Origin: Lachnospiraceae bacterium
GTDB lineage: Bacteria > Bacillota > Clostridia > Oscillospirales > Ruminococcaceae
Assembly (NCBI GenBank): GCA_023664705.1
Contig: JAMPFE010000007.1
Location: 1-64,000, forward strand
DNA: 64,000 nt
Direction of reading: 5' to 3'
The notes under the pieces were generated by a model that saw nothing but the letters and a program-made list of their open reading frames with translations, did not search any database and was not told where the DNA came from. This document shows, piece by piece, positions 31,958 to 38,797 of the stretch. The position numbers were made by a program, and so were the translations under genes. Position 1 is the stretch's first letter. The number at the start of each line of letters is the position of its first letter.

Positions 31958-34117
31958 TTAACCGATAAGCGTGTTTGTATCGATGATCAGCGAAATGCTG
32001 CCGTCGCCCATTATCGTACATCCCGACAGGCCCTCGCCCTTGATGTTGTAGCGGGAGAGATATTTCGGGAACGGCTTTACAACGACCTGCTGCTCTCCGA
32101 TAAGTCTGTCGGCGAAAATGCAGACGCTCTTGTTGTCGGTCTCGACCAGAAGCAGGATACCGTCCTGAAGCTCCGTGACCTCCGTCTCAATGCCGAATTT
32201 CTCATGCATACGCAGTATCGGGTAGCATATGCCTCTTATCATGATCATTTCGTTGCCGCCCGTATCGCGCAGTATCTGGTCGGGCTCCACCTTAAAGCTC
32301 TCGCGGATAGTCGAGATGGGAACGGTAAATACAAGATCGCCTACTGTAATCTCCATACCGTCGATTATCGCCAGCGTAAGCGGTATTTTAATAATGAAGT
32401 TGGTGCCGACGCCCTTCTTGGAGTCAACGATGATATTGCCGTTGCACTTTTCAACGTTCGCCTTAACAACGTCCATGCCGACGCCTCTGCCGCTGAACTC
32501 GGTAACCTGCTCGTTTGTCGAGAAGCCGGGCAGCAGAATGAGGTTCTGAATTTCCTTTTCGGAATACTCGCTCTCGGGCTTCGTCAAAAGACCCATTCTC
32601 TTTGCCTTTTCCATTATCTTATCGGGATCGATGCCCGCTCCGTCGTCGGATATCGTGATAACGACCTCTCCCGAGGCGTTCTGCGCGGAAAGGCGCAGAG
32701 TGCCCTTTTCGGGCTTGCCCGCGTACAGTCTGTCCTCAACGTTGTCCTCGATGCCGTGATCCATACAGTTGCGCACAAGGTGCATAATGGGGTCTTGGAG
32801 GCTGTCGACGATAGACTTGTCGACCTCGGTGTCCTCGCCCTCCATAACGAACTCAACGTCCTTATTCAGCTTCTTGCGCATATCGCGGACTATTCTGTTC
32901 ATCTTCTGGAACACACCCGCCAGCGGCACCATTCTGATAGACATAACGGTATCCTGAAGCTCGCCCGTAAGCTTTTTCAGGTCTCTTGCCGCCTTGTTGA
33001 AGCTCTCCAGCTCCAGACCCTCGAGGTCGGGGTTGGAAATGACCATAGACTCGGTCGTGATAATCTCGCCGACAATATCATGCAGCGCGTCCAGCTTTGC
33101 CAGATTTACGCTGATAAGGCTCTGTTTCTGAGAGCCGCCGTTCGCGTTTGCCGCCTGCGCGTTCGCAATGGAAACGGCAGCCTGCGCCTTTTCGATAGAC
33201 TGATCGGACGGAGCGGGCTTCGGAGCAGCCTTCGGCGCGGGAGCGGGTGCGGGAGCCGCCTTTTCGGTCTTGAGCTCCTGAACGGGCTCGGGCGGTATCT
33301 CCGCCTTAGGAGCCTCCGCCGCGGGCGCGGCAGCTGCGGGCTTTGCCTCGTCGCCCGAAACCACCTCGTAGGACTGCACGTTAAGCGCCGTCTCTATCTG
33401 CTTAAGTATATACTCGCGGTCGTCGTTGGCGGAAAACGTGATAAGGAAGCCGTGCTCAACTATCTCCTTCGAGGACTCCGCATTCGTCTCAACGTCCTCG
33501 GGATAGTACTGCAGGAACGAGCACTCCTCGCGGATAGTGTTTATCAGCAGGAACGCGCGCAGATTTTCCATCTGGCAGCCGTCCTCAAAGAACACGCGCA
33601 CGGATACCTTGTCGCTTCCCGCGGGAGCCGCGGGCGCAGAGCCCGAACCGCCCGCAGCGGGCGCAGCCCCAGCGGGCTCGGCGTCGCCCGAAGCCTCGGA
33701 GTTGAGCTTGTCGCGCGCCTTGATGAGCTTGTCGATAAGCTCGTCGAAGTTCATCAGCTCGTATTCGCCGCCGATGTTGTTCTGAATAGCCTCGATCTGA
33801 GCCTTATATGAGTCGGAAACCTGAAATACGAGGTCGTAAACAAAGCTTACGTCCGTAATTACATCGGGGTTTTCGCGTATAACAAAGAACATATCCTCCG
33901 CTTTATGCGCGAGAACCGACAGATTGTCAAAGCCCATCATCGCCGAGGAGCCCTTGATAGTATGCATGATACGGAATATTTCTTTAATATCATCGCTCTC
34001 AAAAGCATTCGCCTGCTCCGTACGGAGCAATATTTCGTCGAGCTGCTCCAGCAAGGAGTTAGTTTCGTAGAAATACATATCAAGCATTGCTTCCATGCCG
34101 GGTTCAATTTTTGCCAT
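31958..34117 (-). CDS. cheA: Chemotaxis histidine kinase CheA
   Basis: CheA is the kinase of the chemotaxis array. The HPt domain carries the phosphorylated His52 in RIMHTIKGSSAMMGF. A P2-like domain (about 170-260) lies between long Ala/Pro-rich linkers. The dimerisation domain follows, then the HATPase with the N box HLVRNCMDHGIED, the G1 box SDDGAGIDPDK and GRGVGMDVVK. A CheW-like P5 domain forms the C-terminus. I start at MAKIEPGMEAML after AAGGAAT; the open frame extends nine codons upstream. The gene is first in cheA-W-R-B. No cheY, cheC or cheD is in the operon. Confidence 0.97.
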   Translation of the reverse strand: MAKIEPGMEAMLDMYFYETNSLLEQLDEILLRTEQANAFESDDIKEIFRIMHTIKGSSAMMGFDNLSVLAHKAEDMFFVIRENPDVITDVSFVYDLVFQVSDSYKAQIEAIQNNIGGEYELMNFDELIDKLIKARDKLNSEASGDAEPAGAAPAAGGSGSAPAAPAGSDKVSVRVFFEDGCQMENLRAFLLINTIREECSFLQYYPEDVETNAESSKEIVEHGFLITFSANDDREYILKQIETALNVQSYEVVSGDEAKPAAAAPAAEAPKAEIPPEPVQELKTEKAAPAPAPAPKAAPKPAPSDQSIEKAQAAVSIANAQAANANGGSQKQSLISVNLAKLDALHDIVGEIITTESMVISNPDLEGLELESFNKAARDLKKLTGELQDTVMSIRMVPLAGVFQKMNRIVRDMRKKLNKDVEFVMEGEDTEVDKSIVDSLQDPIMHLVRNCMDHGIEDNVEDRLYAGKPEKGTLRLSAQNASGEVVITISDDGAGIDPDKIMEKAKRMGLLTKPESEYSEKEIQNLILLPGFSTNEQVTEFSGRGVGMDVVKANVEKCNGNIIVDSKKGVGTNFIIKIPLTLAIIDGMEITVGDLVFTVPISTIRESFKVEPDQILRDTGGNEMIMIRGICYPILRMHEKFGIETEVTELQDGILLLVETDNKSVCIFADRLIGEQQVVVKPFPKYLSRYNIKGEGLSGCTIMGDGSISLIIDTNTLIG

Positions 34118-34253
34118 AAAATCAATTCCTTTCCGATTACGCACAAGGCGTTTATTTTTAAAGAAATATATATCAAAGAACCGCCGTCGGGATATCCCCG
34201 AAGTCGAATTCTAAAATTTTTTTCAAAAAGCCCTTTATTATTCCGAGAAAATA

Positions 34254-34262
34254 TGCTACAAT
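34254..34262 (+). promoter_or_regulatory. Extended -10 promoter for the FliK-like gene
   Basis: TGCTACAAT is an extended -10 element 35 bases before the start codon. The -35 region (TTTATT, 17 bases upstream) is weak. A sigma-D (flagellar) consensus was not found. Confidence 0.5.
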
Positions 34263-34297
34263 AGGGTAAGAGCCAAATTATTTAGGAGGGAAACCAA

Positions 34298-36541
34298 ATG
34301 GCGCAGATACCGCAGATAAATAACCCCATAACGTCCAAAAACTATAATTACAGCCCTCGCCAGCAGGACGCGAATACCGAGCCCTTTGATATCGTCAAGC
34401 TTACGGGCGTCGGCAGCGCGGGGGTAAACAGCGATTCCGCGGCAAAAAGCCGCCTCGAAATGGGCAACCGCGAGCTTATCCCGCTTCAGGTCGCCGTAGC
34501 GAAAGATCCCACGCTCGCCGTTGAGATGCTCAAGGATCTCCTCAACGTCGAGGTTTTAAATCAGGCGCTGATAACGGGTCACACAGAGCTGTACGGCAGT
34601 CTGGAAAATCTTGCCAAGGAGCTTTACGTCACTCCCGAACAGCTTGTACAGGAGATAGTAAATCAAGAGCAGCAGAACACCATGTTCTCGGGGCACGAGT
34701 TCTTCGACGTTCTCCGCGAGGTAGCACAAACCACCACCGACCCGAACACCAAGGATCTCATCGGAAATCTTCTGAAGTCCATAAACTTCGCCCAGAACCG
34801 CGACGAGATACTCGGAGCGCTCCGCGCCAACCTCAAGTTCCTTTCGGAGTATTACTCCCCGAACGAGAAGCTCTCCGAAAAGCTCGCGAACCTCTCCGCC
34901 GAGTGGGGAGCGGACGACGCCGAAAACTACTTCGACTACTTAAAGGGCGAGACCCTCGCGATACTCAAGGACGTCAGCGGCAGCCTTCTGAACGACGACA
35001 AGACCCAAATGTTAATCCCGCTCATCACGCACAATCTCTCCCGCTACAACAACAGCCCCTATATGTGCAAGGAGTACTTCAACCTCCTGCTCACTCAGAT
35101 ATCCTCGGGCACTCTCCGCGAGTCGCTCAGAAACTCCTTCAACCGCCTCTACTCGGCTATCTTCGACAAGAACCCGATGCAAAATCCCACCATGGAACAG
35201 GTCGGAGCAATGACCGAAGACGGAAGACAAGTCTCTACAGATAATTATACTACAAATTCATCACAAAATCAACCACTTTCGGCGAATTCGGAGGGTAAAA
35301 ATTTAGGTTTTGACGAGCTTACGAGTGAAATTCAGCAAAATATCAAAAATTTAGGCAGCGAATTTGTGGAAAATGCAGATAATTCTCGACCAATTTTTGA
35401 CAGCGAAGGGAACTTCATAGGGCTCCAACCCCGCTCCCCCCTCTACGATGAAAACGGAAACAGGATAGGTTTTCAAACTCAGCCCTTCCTTTTTGACGAC
35501 GACGGCAATCTTCTGGAAAATTCAGGCAATGAATTGTACGACGAATACGGAAACAGCGTCGACCTGAACCACTCCCGCTATGACGAAGACGGCAATATGA
35601 TAGGCGGGCAGCAGACCGTTTCCCGACAGGAGGTCTCGGGCTGGCACAAGACCCTCGGCGATATGATGTCCGAAAACGGTTATATGCAGGAGCTGAAAGC
35701 CTCGGGCTTCAATATCGAGCATATCCTGTCAAGCTACAACCGCGGCAGAATGAGCGGTGCCGAGGCTCTCCAGACGATTATACAGGGTCTGTTCATTCAC
35801 GGCGCGGACGGCGAAAATCCGCAAATCGCCGCGCAGATGAACCTTATGATGGGAGATTTTTCCAAAATCAACACCATGCAGGAGCTTATCGACACGCTTA
35901 ACTCCCTGCTCCGCGATATGCCCGACATCCCGCTTCGGGAGCGCCTCTACGGCGTATTCGTCGACATAATCGACAAAATGGCGGTCAAAAACGAGCTCCC
36001 CCAGCACGGCGTAAGACCCCCCGTAAGCTCCACGCTCGACAACCTTACCGAGTTTATACAAAACAATATAAACAACCCCGCGCTGAAGTCCCTCGACAGC
36101 TTCAACGCCGCAAACCTGCTCCAGAGCCTGCTCAACGCTCCAGGGGTGTTCACGCCGCTCGCGCACTACATTCTCCCTCTGCAGGTCGAGGATACGCGCG
36201 CTTTCGGCGAGCTTTGGGTCGACAACGACGAAAACAACCCCAACAACACCCCGGGCACCCAGCGCAACTATCATCTGTTCCTTACGTTCGACGTTGAGAG
36301 CATCGGGCGCTTCGAGGTCGATATGTACGCGCTCGGCGAGGAGGTCAACCTCTCGCTGCTCTATCCTCCCCGCTTTGAAAAGGAGATAGAGCCGATGAAG
36401 GAGCGCGTCACCAAAATAATCCGCGGCAGCGGCTATCAAGCGCGCACGTTCGAGACCGCTCCGCTCAAAAAGCCGCATAACCTCGTCGAGGTATTCCCGA
36501 AAATAACCGACAAGAGGACCACTCTCAGCAAGAGGGTCTGA
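34298..36541 (+). CDS. FliK-like/YlqG-like flagellar accessory protein with DxxGN repeats
   Basis: The C-terminal 120 residues resemble the hook-length-control (FliK C) fold: HLFLTFDVESIGRFEVDMYA, then LSLLYPPRFEKEIEPMKERV. The large N-terminal part (1-310) is helical. Residues about 367-437 hold five copies of (Y/F)DxxGNxIG-like motifs (FDSEGNFIG, YDENGNRIG, FDDDGNLLE, YDEYGNSVD, YDEDGNMIG), similar to YD-type repeats and encoded by DNA that is more AT-rich than its surroundings. It is followed by a gene for an FlhB C-terminal homologue, as ylqG is followed by ylqH in Bacillus, which supports a role in flagellar type III export. It starts after AGGAGGGAA and diverges from cheA. Confidence 0.7.
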   Translation: MAQIPQINNPITSKNYNYSPRQQDANTEPFDIVKLTGVGSAGVNSDSAAKSRLEMGNRELIPLQVAVAKDPTLAVEMLKDLLNVEVLNQALITGHTELYGSLENLAKELYVTPEQLVQEIVNQEQQNTMFSGHEFFDVLREVAQTTTDPNTKDLIGNLLKSINFAQNRDEILGALRANLKFLSEYYSPNEKLSEKLANLSAEWGADDAENYFDYLKGETLAILKDVSGSLLNDDKTQMLIPLITHNLSRYNNSPYMCKEYFNLLLTQISSGTLRESLRNSFNRLYSAIFDKNPMQNPTMEQVGAMTEDGRQVSTDNYTTNSSQNQPLSANSEGKNLGFDELTSEIQQNIKNLGSEFVENADNSRPIFDSEGNFIGLQPRSPLYDENGNRIGFQTQPFLFDDDGNLLENSGNELYDEYGNSVDLNHSRYDEDGNMIGGQQTVSRQEVSGWHKTLGDMMSENGYMQELKASGFNIEHILSSYNRGRMSGAEALQTIIQGLFIHGADGENPQIAAQMNLMMGDFSKINTMQELIDTLNSLLRDMPDIPLRERLYGVFVDIIDKMAVKNELPQHGVRPPVSSTLDNLTEFIQNNINNPALKSLDSFNAANLLQSLLNAPGVFTPLAHYILPLQVEDTRAFGELWVDNDENNPNNTPGTQRNYHLFLTFDVESIGRFEVDMYALGEEVNLSLLYPPRFEKEIEPMKERVTKIIRGSGYQARTFETAPLKKPHNLVEVFPKITDKRTTLSKRV

Positions 36542-36556
36542 AAGGAGGAGTAAAAA

Positions 36557-36868
36557 ATGCCGAAACAAAAGCACCCCATGCCGCCCGCCAACAATAAGCG
36601 CCTTTACGGGCAAAACGCGGCGGTCGCTCTGAAATACAACCCCGATATGAATTACGCGCCCGTCGTGGTCGCGTCGGGTCTCGGCGAGCTCGCGCAGAGA
36701 ATAGTCAACATCGCCGACGAGGCGGGCGTTCCCATTTACCGCGACGACAGCGTCGCCGCGCTGCTGGTAATGCTCAACGCGGGCGAGACTATCCCCAAGG
36801 AGCTCTATCAGATAGTAGCCGCGATATACGCGGAGGTAGTCTATACCTCAAATAAAATGCGGAAATAA
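36557..36868 (+). CDS. FlhB C-terminal-domain homologue (YlqH-like)
   Basis: This 103-residue soluble protein matches the cytoplasmic export-switch domain of FlhB: NAAVALKYNPDMNYAPVVVA, then GELAQRIVNIADEAGVPIYR and IYAEVVYTSNK. The autocleavage motif NPTH is absent; the sequence at that place reads GQNAAVALKY, so it cannot self-cleave like FlhB. Bacillus YlqH is a comparable stand-alone protein. It may assist or replace the FlhB C-domain in substrate switching. The ATG follows AAAGGAGGAG, 15 bases after the FliK-like gene, so the two form an operon. Confidence 0.88.
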   Translation: MPKQKHPMPPANNKRLYGQNAAVALKYNPDMNYAPVVVASGLGELAQRIVNIADEAGVPIYRDDSVAALLVMLNAGETIPKELYQIVAAIYAEVVYTSNKMRK

Positions 36869-36875
36869 CGGTAAC

Positions 36876-36896
36876 GGCTCCCAATTTTTGGGAGCC
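36876..36896 (+). terminator. Probable terminator of the FliK-like/FlhB-like operon
   Basis: GGCTCCCAA and TTGGGAGCC form a 9-bp stem shortly after the stop codon. The tail TATACTATTA is poor in T, so strength is uncertain. Confidence 0.5.
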
Positions 36897-36939
36897 TATA
36901 CTATTATAAATATATAATAGGAATTTTTCGCAAACCCTC

Positions 36940-36968
36940 TTGACATTTACGGAAAAAAGTGCTAGAAT
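36940..36968 (+). promoter_or_regulatory. queT promoter
   Basis: TTGACA, 17 bases and TAGAAT lie about 70 bases before the start codon and just upstream of the riboswitch. Confidence 0.9.
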
Positions 36969-36990
36969 ATTACCCGTGAGCTAATTTAAT

Positions 36991-37032
36991 ACGGTGTTTT
37001 CTTTGCCTAACCACCGTTAAAAAACAAGGAGA
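36991..37032 (+). ncRNA. PreQ1 class I riboswitch
   Basis: The leader folds as an H-type pseudoknot. P1 pairs ACGGTG (36991-36996) with CACCGT (37012-37017). P2 pairs the loop CTTTG (37001-37005) with CAAGG (37025-37029), which contains the start of the ribosome binding site AAGGAGA. The linker GCCTAAC has the C expected to pair with preQ1, and the A-rich TTAAAAAACAAGG tail matches known preQ1-I aptamers. Ligand binding would hide the ribosome binding site of queT and repress its translation. Confidence 0.9.
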
Positions 37033-37038
37033 TTTTTT

Positions 37039-37584
37039 ATGCAAAAAAACGAGATTTTCAACGTTAAAAACCTGACGCGGCTGGGGCTCGTCGCGGCGAT
37101 GTATGTGGCTCTGACGCTGCTCGTGGAGCCGCTTGCTTTCGGCGGGATACAGTTCCGCGTTTCGGAGGTGCTGGTGCTGCTGTGCTTTTACCGCAGGGAT
37201 TACGCGCCCGCGCTTATCGTGGGATGCCTTATCGCGAACCTTTTTAGTCCATATGGTCTATATGACATCATCTGGGGAACGGTCGCGACGGCGCTCGCGG
37301 TCATTCCGATGCACCGTATGCCAAACCTGTTTATTGCGGCTCTTATGCCGATTTTCAGCAACGGTATAATCGTCGGGATAGAGATAACCGTGCTGGAGGG
37401 GAGGACCGTTTGGTACAATATGGCGACGGTGGCGCTCGGGGAGCTTGTTGTTGTCGGAATCGTCGGGGTGGCGGTGTTTAAGCTGATATTCGACAGAAAC
37501 CGCTTTATGCTGCGGCTTATCGGCTCCGAGAGGGGCAAAAAATCCGCGCAAACGGACGGCAAAATATCCGAAAAGTCCATATAA
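37039..37584 (+). CDS. queT: QueT-family queuosine precursor transporter
   Basis: This integral membrane protein of the QueT family is proposed to import queuosine precursors such as preQ1 or preQ0. It has about five hydrophobic segments (for example LVAAMYVALTLLVEPLAFG and ALIVGCLIANLFS) and the family pattern FRVSEVLVLLCFY. The C-terminal 25 residues are polar and cytoplasmic. A preQ1 riboswitch and strong promoter precede it, in full agreement with the call. No other queuosine genes lie in this window, so the cell may scavenge the precursor. Confidence 0.95.
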   Translation: MQKNEIFNVKNLTRLGLVAAMYVALTLLVEPLAFGGIQFRVSEVLVLLCFYRRDYAPALIVGCLIANLFSPYGLYDIIWGTVATALAVIPMHRMPNLFIAALMPIFSNGIIVGIEITVLEGRTVWYNMATVALGELVVVGIVGVAVFKLIFDRNRFMLRLIGSERGKKSAQTDGKISEKSI

Positions 37585-37590
37585 AATCGA

Positions 37591-37622
37591 AGCGCTCTCT
37601 CCAAAGGGAGGGGGCGCTTTTG
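37591..37622 (+). terminator. Terminator after queT
   Basis: AGCGCTCTCTCC and GGAGGGGGCGCT pair with a small internal asymmetry, followed by TTTTGTGCATTTTTTT. It starts six bases after the stop codon. Confidence 0.85.
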
Positions 37623-37695
37623 TGCATTTTTTTGTTGGAAATTGCCGAACGAAAAACAGTTTTTGTAACAAATCGTCCGAAAGTGTGAATTATTA

Positions 37696-37762
37696 TGCAG
37701 TTAATTGCAGTCGGCGTGCAGTCTTTTGCAGCCGTTTTGCAGTTAAATGCGGTTATTTGCAG
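37696..37762 (+). repeat. Helically phased TGCAG array B
   Basis: TGCAG (one copy TGCGG) begins at 37696, 37706, 37717, 37727, 37738, 37748 and 37758. The step series 10, 11, 10, 11, 10, 10 is identical to that of array A read on its own strand. About 55 of 73 positions agree between the arrays, and AATATTTGGAA follows both at the same distance. It lies downstream of the queT terminator in DNA with no plausible gene. Confidence 0.75.
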
Positions 37763-37866
37763 TTTTGCGATGTAAATATTTGGAAAATATGTTATATAAT
37801 GTCAAAATATGGAAATTTGTTGACCGAAAAACGGAGCTTGAAAAAAGATTTTCGTCGATTTGCACT

Positions 37867-37960
37867 ATATTTCGGGCTATCGCCCGAAATATTCTGCGTT
37901 TTTGGCTCGAAATGCCCTAAAGGCATTTCGATTTTGCACTTCGTGCAAAATACGCCAAAA
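37867..37960. repeat. Cluster of three perfect hairpins with three-way-junction potential
   Basis: Hairpin 1 (37867-37892) has an 11-bp perfect stem ending in TTCGGGC/GCCCGAA. Hairpin 2 (37908-37930) has a 9-bp stem CGAAATGCC/GGCATTTCG. Hairpin 3 (37931-37951) has a 9-bp stem ATTTTGCAC/GTGCAAAAT and abuts hairpin 2. TTTTGGC (37900-37906) can pair with GCCAAAA (37954-37960), enclosing hairpins 2 and 3 in a three-way junction. The rest of the spacer up to the next gene shows nothing recognisable. Confidence 0.75.
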
Positions 37961-38018
37961 GCCGCGTGTGGTCTCATTTCGTAAGGTTGGCGGTTTTGCC
38001 GATAAAAGCTCGGAAAAG

Positions 38019-38741
38019 TCAATTTGTTTTTTCGAGGTACGCCATGCCCTTTTTGGCTTGGGAATGCTCGTCGCGGTGCTTTATGCGGTAGCGCCGCCCG
38101 TCCTTGACGAAATTTGAGCCCGTCTGGTGGAAATCGAACGGAACGCCGAATTTAAGGCAGTCGGCGCGGATCCGCCGAACCCAATCGAAATCGCAGGGGC
38201 GGGCGTTTTCGTAGCTCTCGCCGCCGACGGAGACCTGCTCTATTTGTCCGCTTCGGAGGTACTCGGTGAGGTCGACGTATTCGAGTATCGGGGAGACGAA
38301 TATCAGCTTGTGGGCGATTTCGGCGTTGAGCAGAAGCGGCAGGCGCTTGTTCGCCATTTCCTGATTTTCGCAGCTCACCGCGATGACGACGTTGTCCCAG
38401 CCGCCGTTCCAGTCCTCGGGGACGCACTCCGAAAAGCGGTGTATGCGCTTGGTGGGTATAAGGAAATTTACGTCGGGGCGCCGCCGTATCATATCCCAAG
38501 CCTCGCCGCGCCAGTCGTCGGCTTCCTCGATGAAGAAATCCGACGTGAAGCAGGAGCCGAGAGTCGTGCCCGGGGGTATTTTGTATTCGCCTTGGCGGTT
38601 TCGTTTGACGGGGAGGTCGAAGTTGGTCTTGTTGCGCAATACCACGCTTGAATTTTTGTCGCGCGTGCCGTCGAGATAGTAGACGTAGCAATTCATGCAG
38701 CCCGCGCTGCATTTGTGGCATCCGTGCCACGGGTTCCACAT
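38019..38741 (-). CDS. DUF5131 family protein (phage Gp37/Gp68-like)
   Basis: The protein belongs to DUF5131, named after phage Gp37/Gp68 proteins and suspected to be radical-SAM related. The N-terminus MWNPWHGCHKCSAGCMNCYV carries a four-cysteine cluster (CxxCxxxCxxC) plausible for an iron-sulfur cluster. Later motifs are IPTKRIHRF, NVVIAVSCENQEMANKRLP and FVSPILEYVDL, typical of the family. The start is ATG or a TTG one codon upstream; AAGGGGG precedes both at long spacing. The open frame extends 146 codons upstream as an Arg-rich shadow over the neighbouring gene and is not coding. Substrate unknown. Confidence 0.85.
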   Translation of the reverse strand: MWNPWHGCHKCSAGCMNCYVYYLDGTRDKNSSVVLRNKTNFDLPVKRNRQGEYKIPPGTTLGSCFTSDFFIEEADDWRGEAWDMIRRRPDVNFLIPTKRIHRFSECVPEDWNGGWDNVVIAVSCENQEMANKRLPLLLNAEIAHKLIFVSPILEYVDLTEYLRSGQIEQVSVGGESYENARPCDFDWVRRIRADCLKFGVPFDFHQTGSNFVKDGRRYRIKHRDEHSQAKKGMAYLEKTN

Positions 38742-38762
38742 CAAAGAAATTACCCCCTTTGC

Positions 38763-38794
38763 AAAATCGGCTTGTCCGCTCGGGACAAGCCGAT
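38763..38794 (-). terminator. Terminator after the hydrogenase-MCP gene
   Basis: ATCGGCTTGTCC and GGACAAGCCGAT form a perfect 12-bp stem with a 5-base loop, followed on the minus strand by TTTTGC. Confidence 0.88.
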
Positions 38795-38797
38795 ATT

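Noticed and set aside
31301..33811. An 836-codon plus-strand frame over cheR, cheW and cheA
   Set aside because: It is antisense to three conserved genes. The translation is irregular, rich in Leu, Arg and His, and has no ribosome binding site.
37622..37984. A 120-codon frame across array B and the hairpin cluster
   Set aside because: Its peptide merely reads through the phased repeat and palindromes. A similar peptide appears opposite array A only because the DNA repeats are homologous without gaps.
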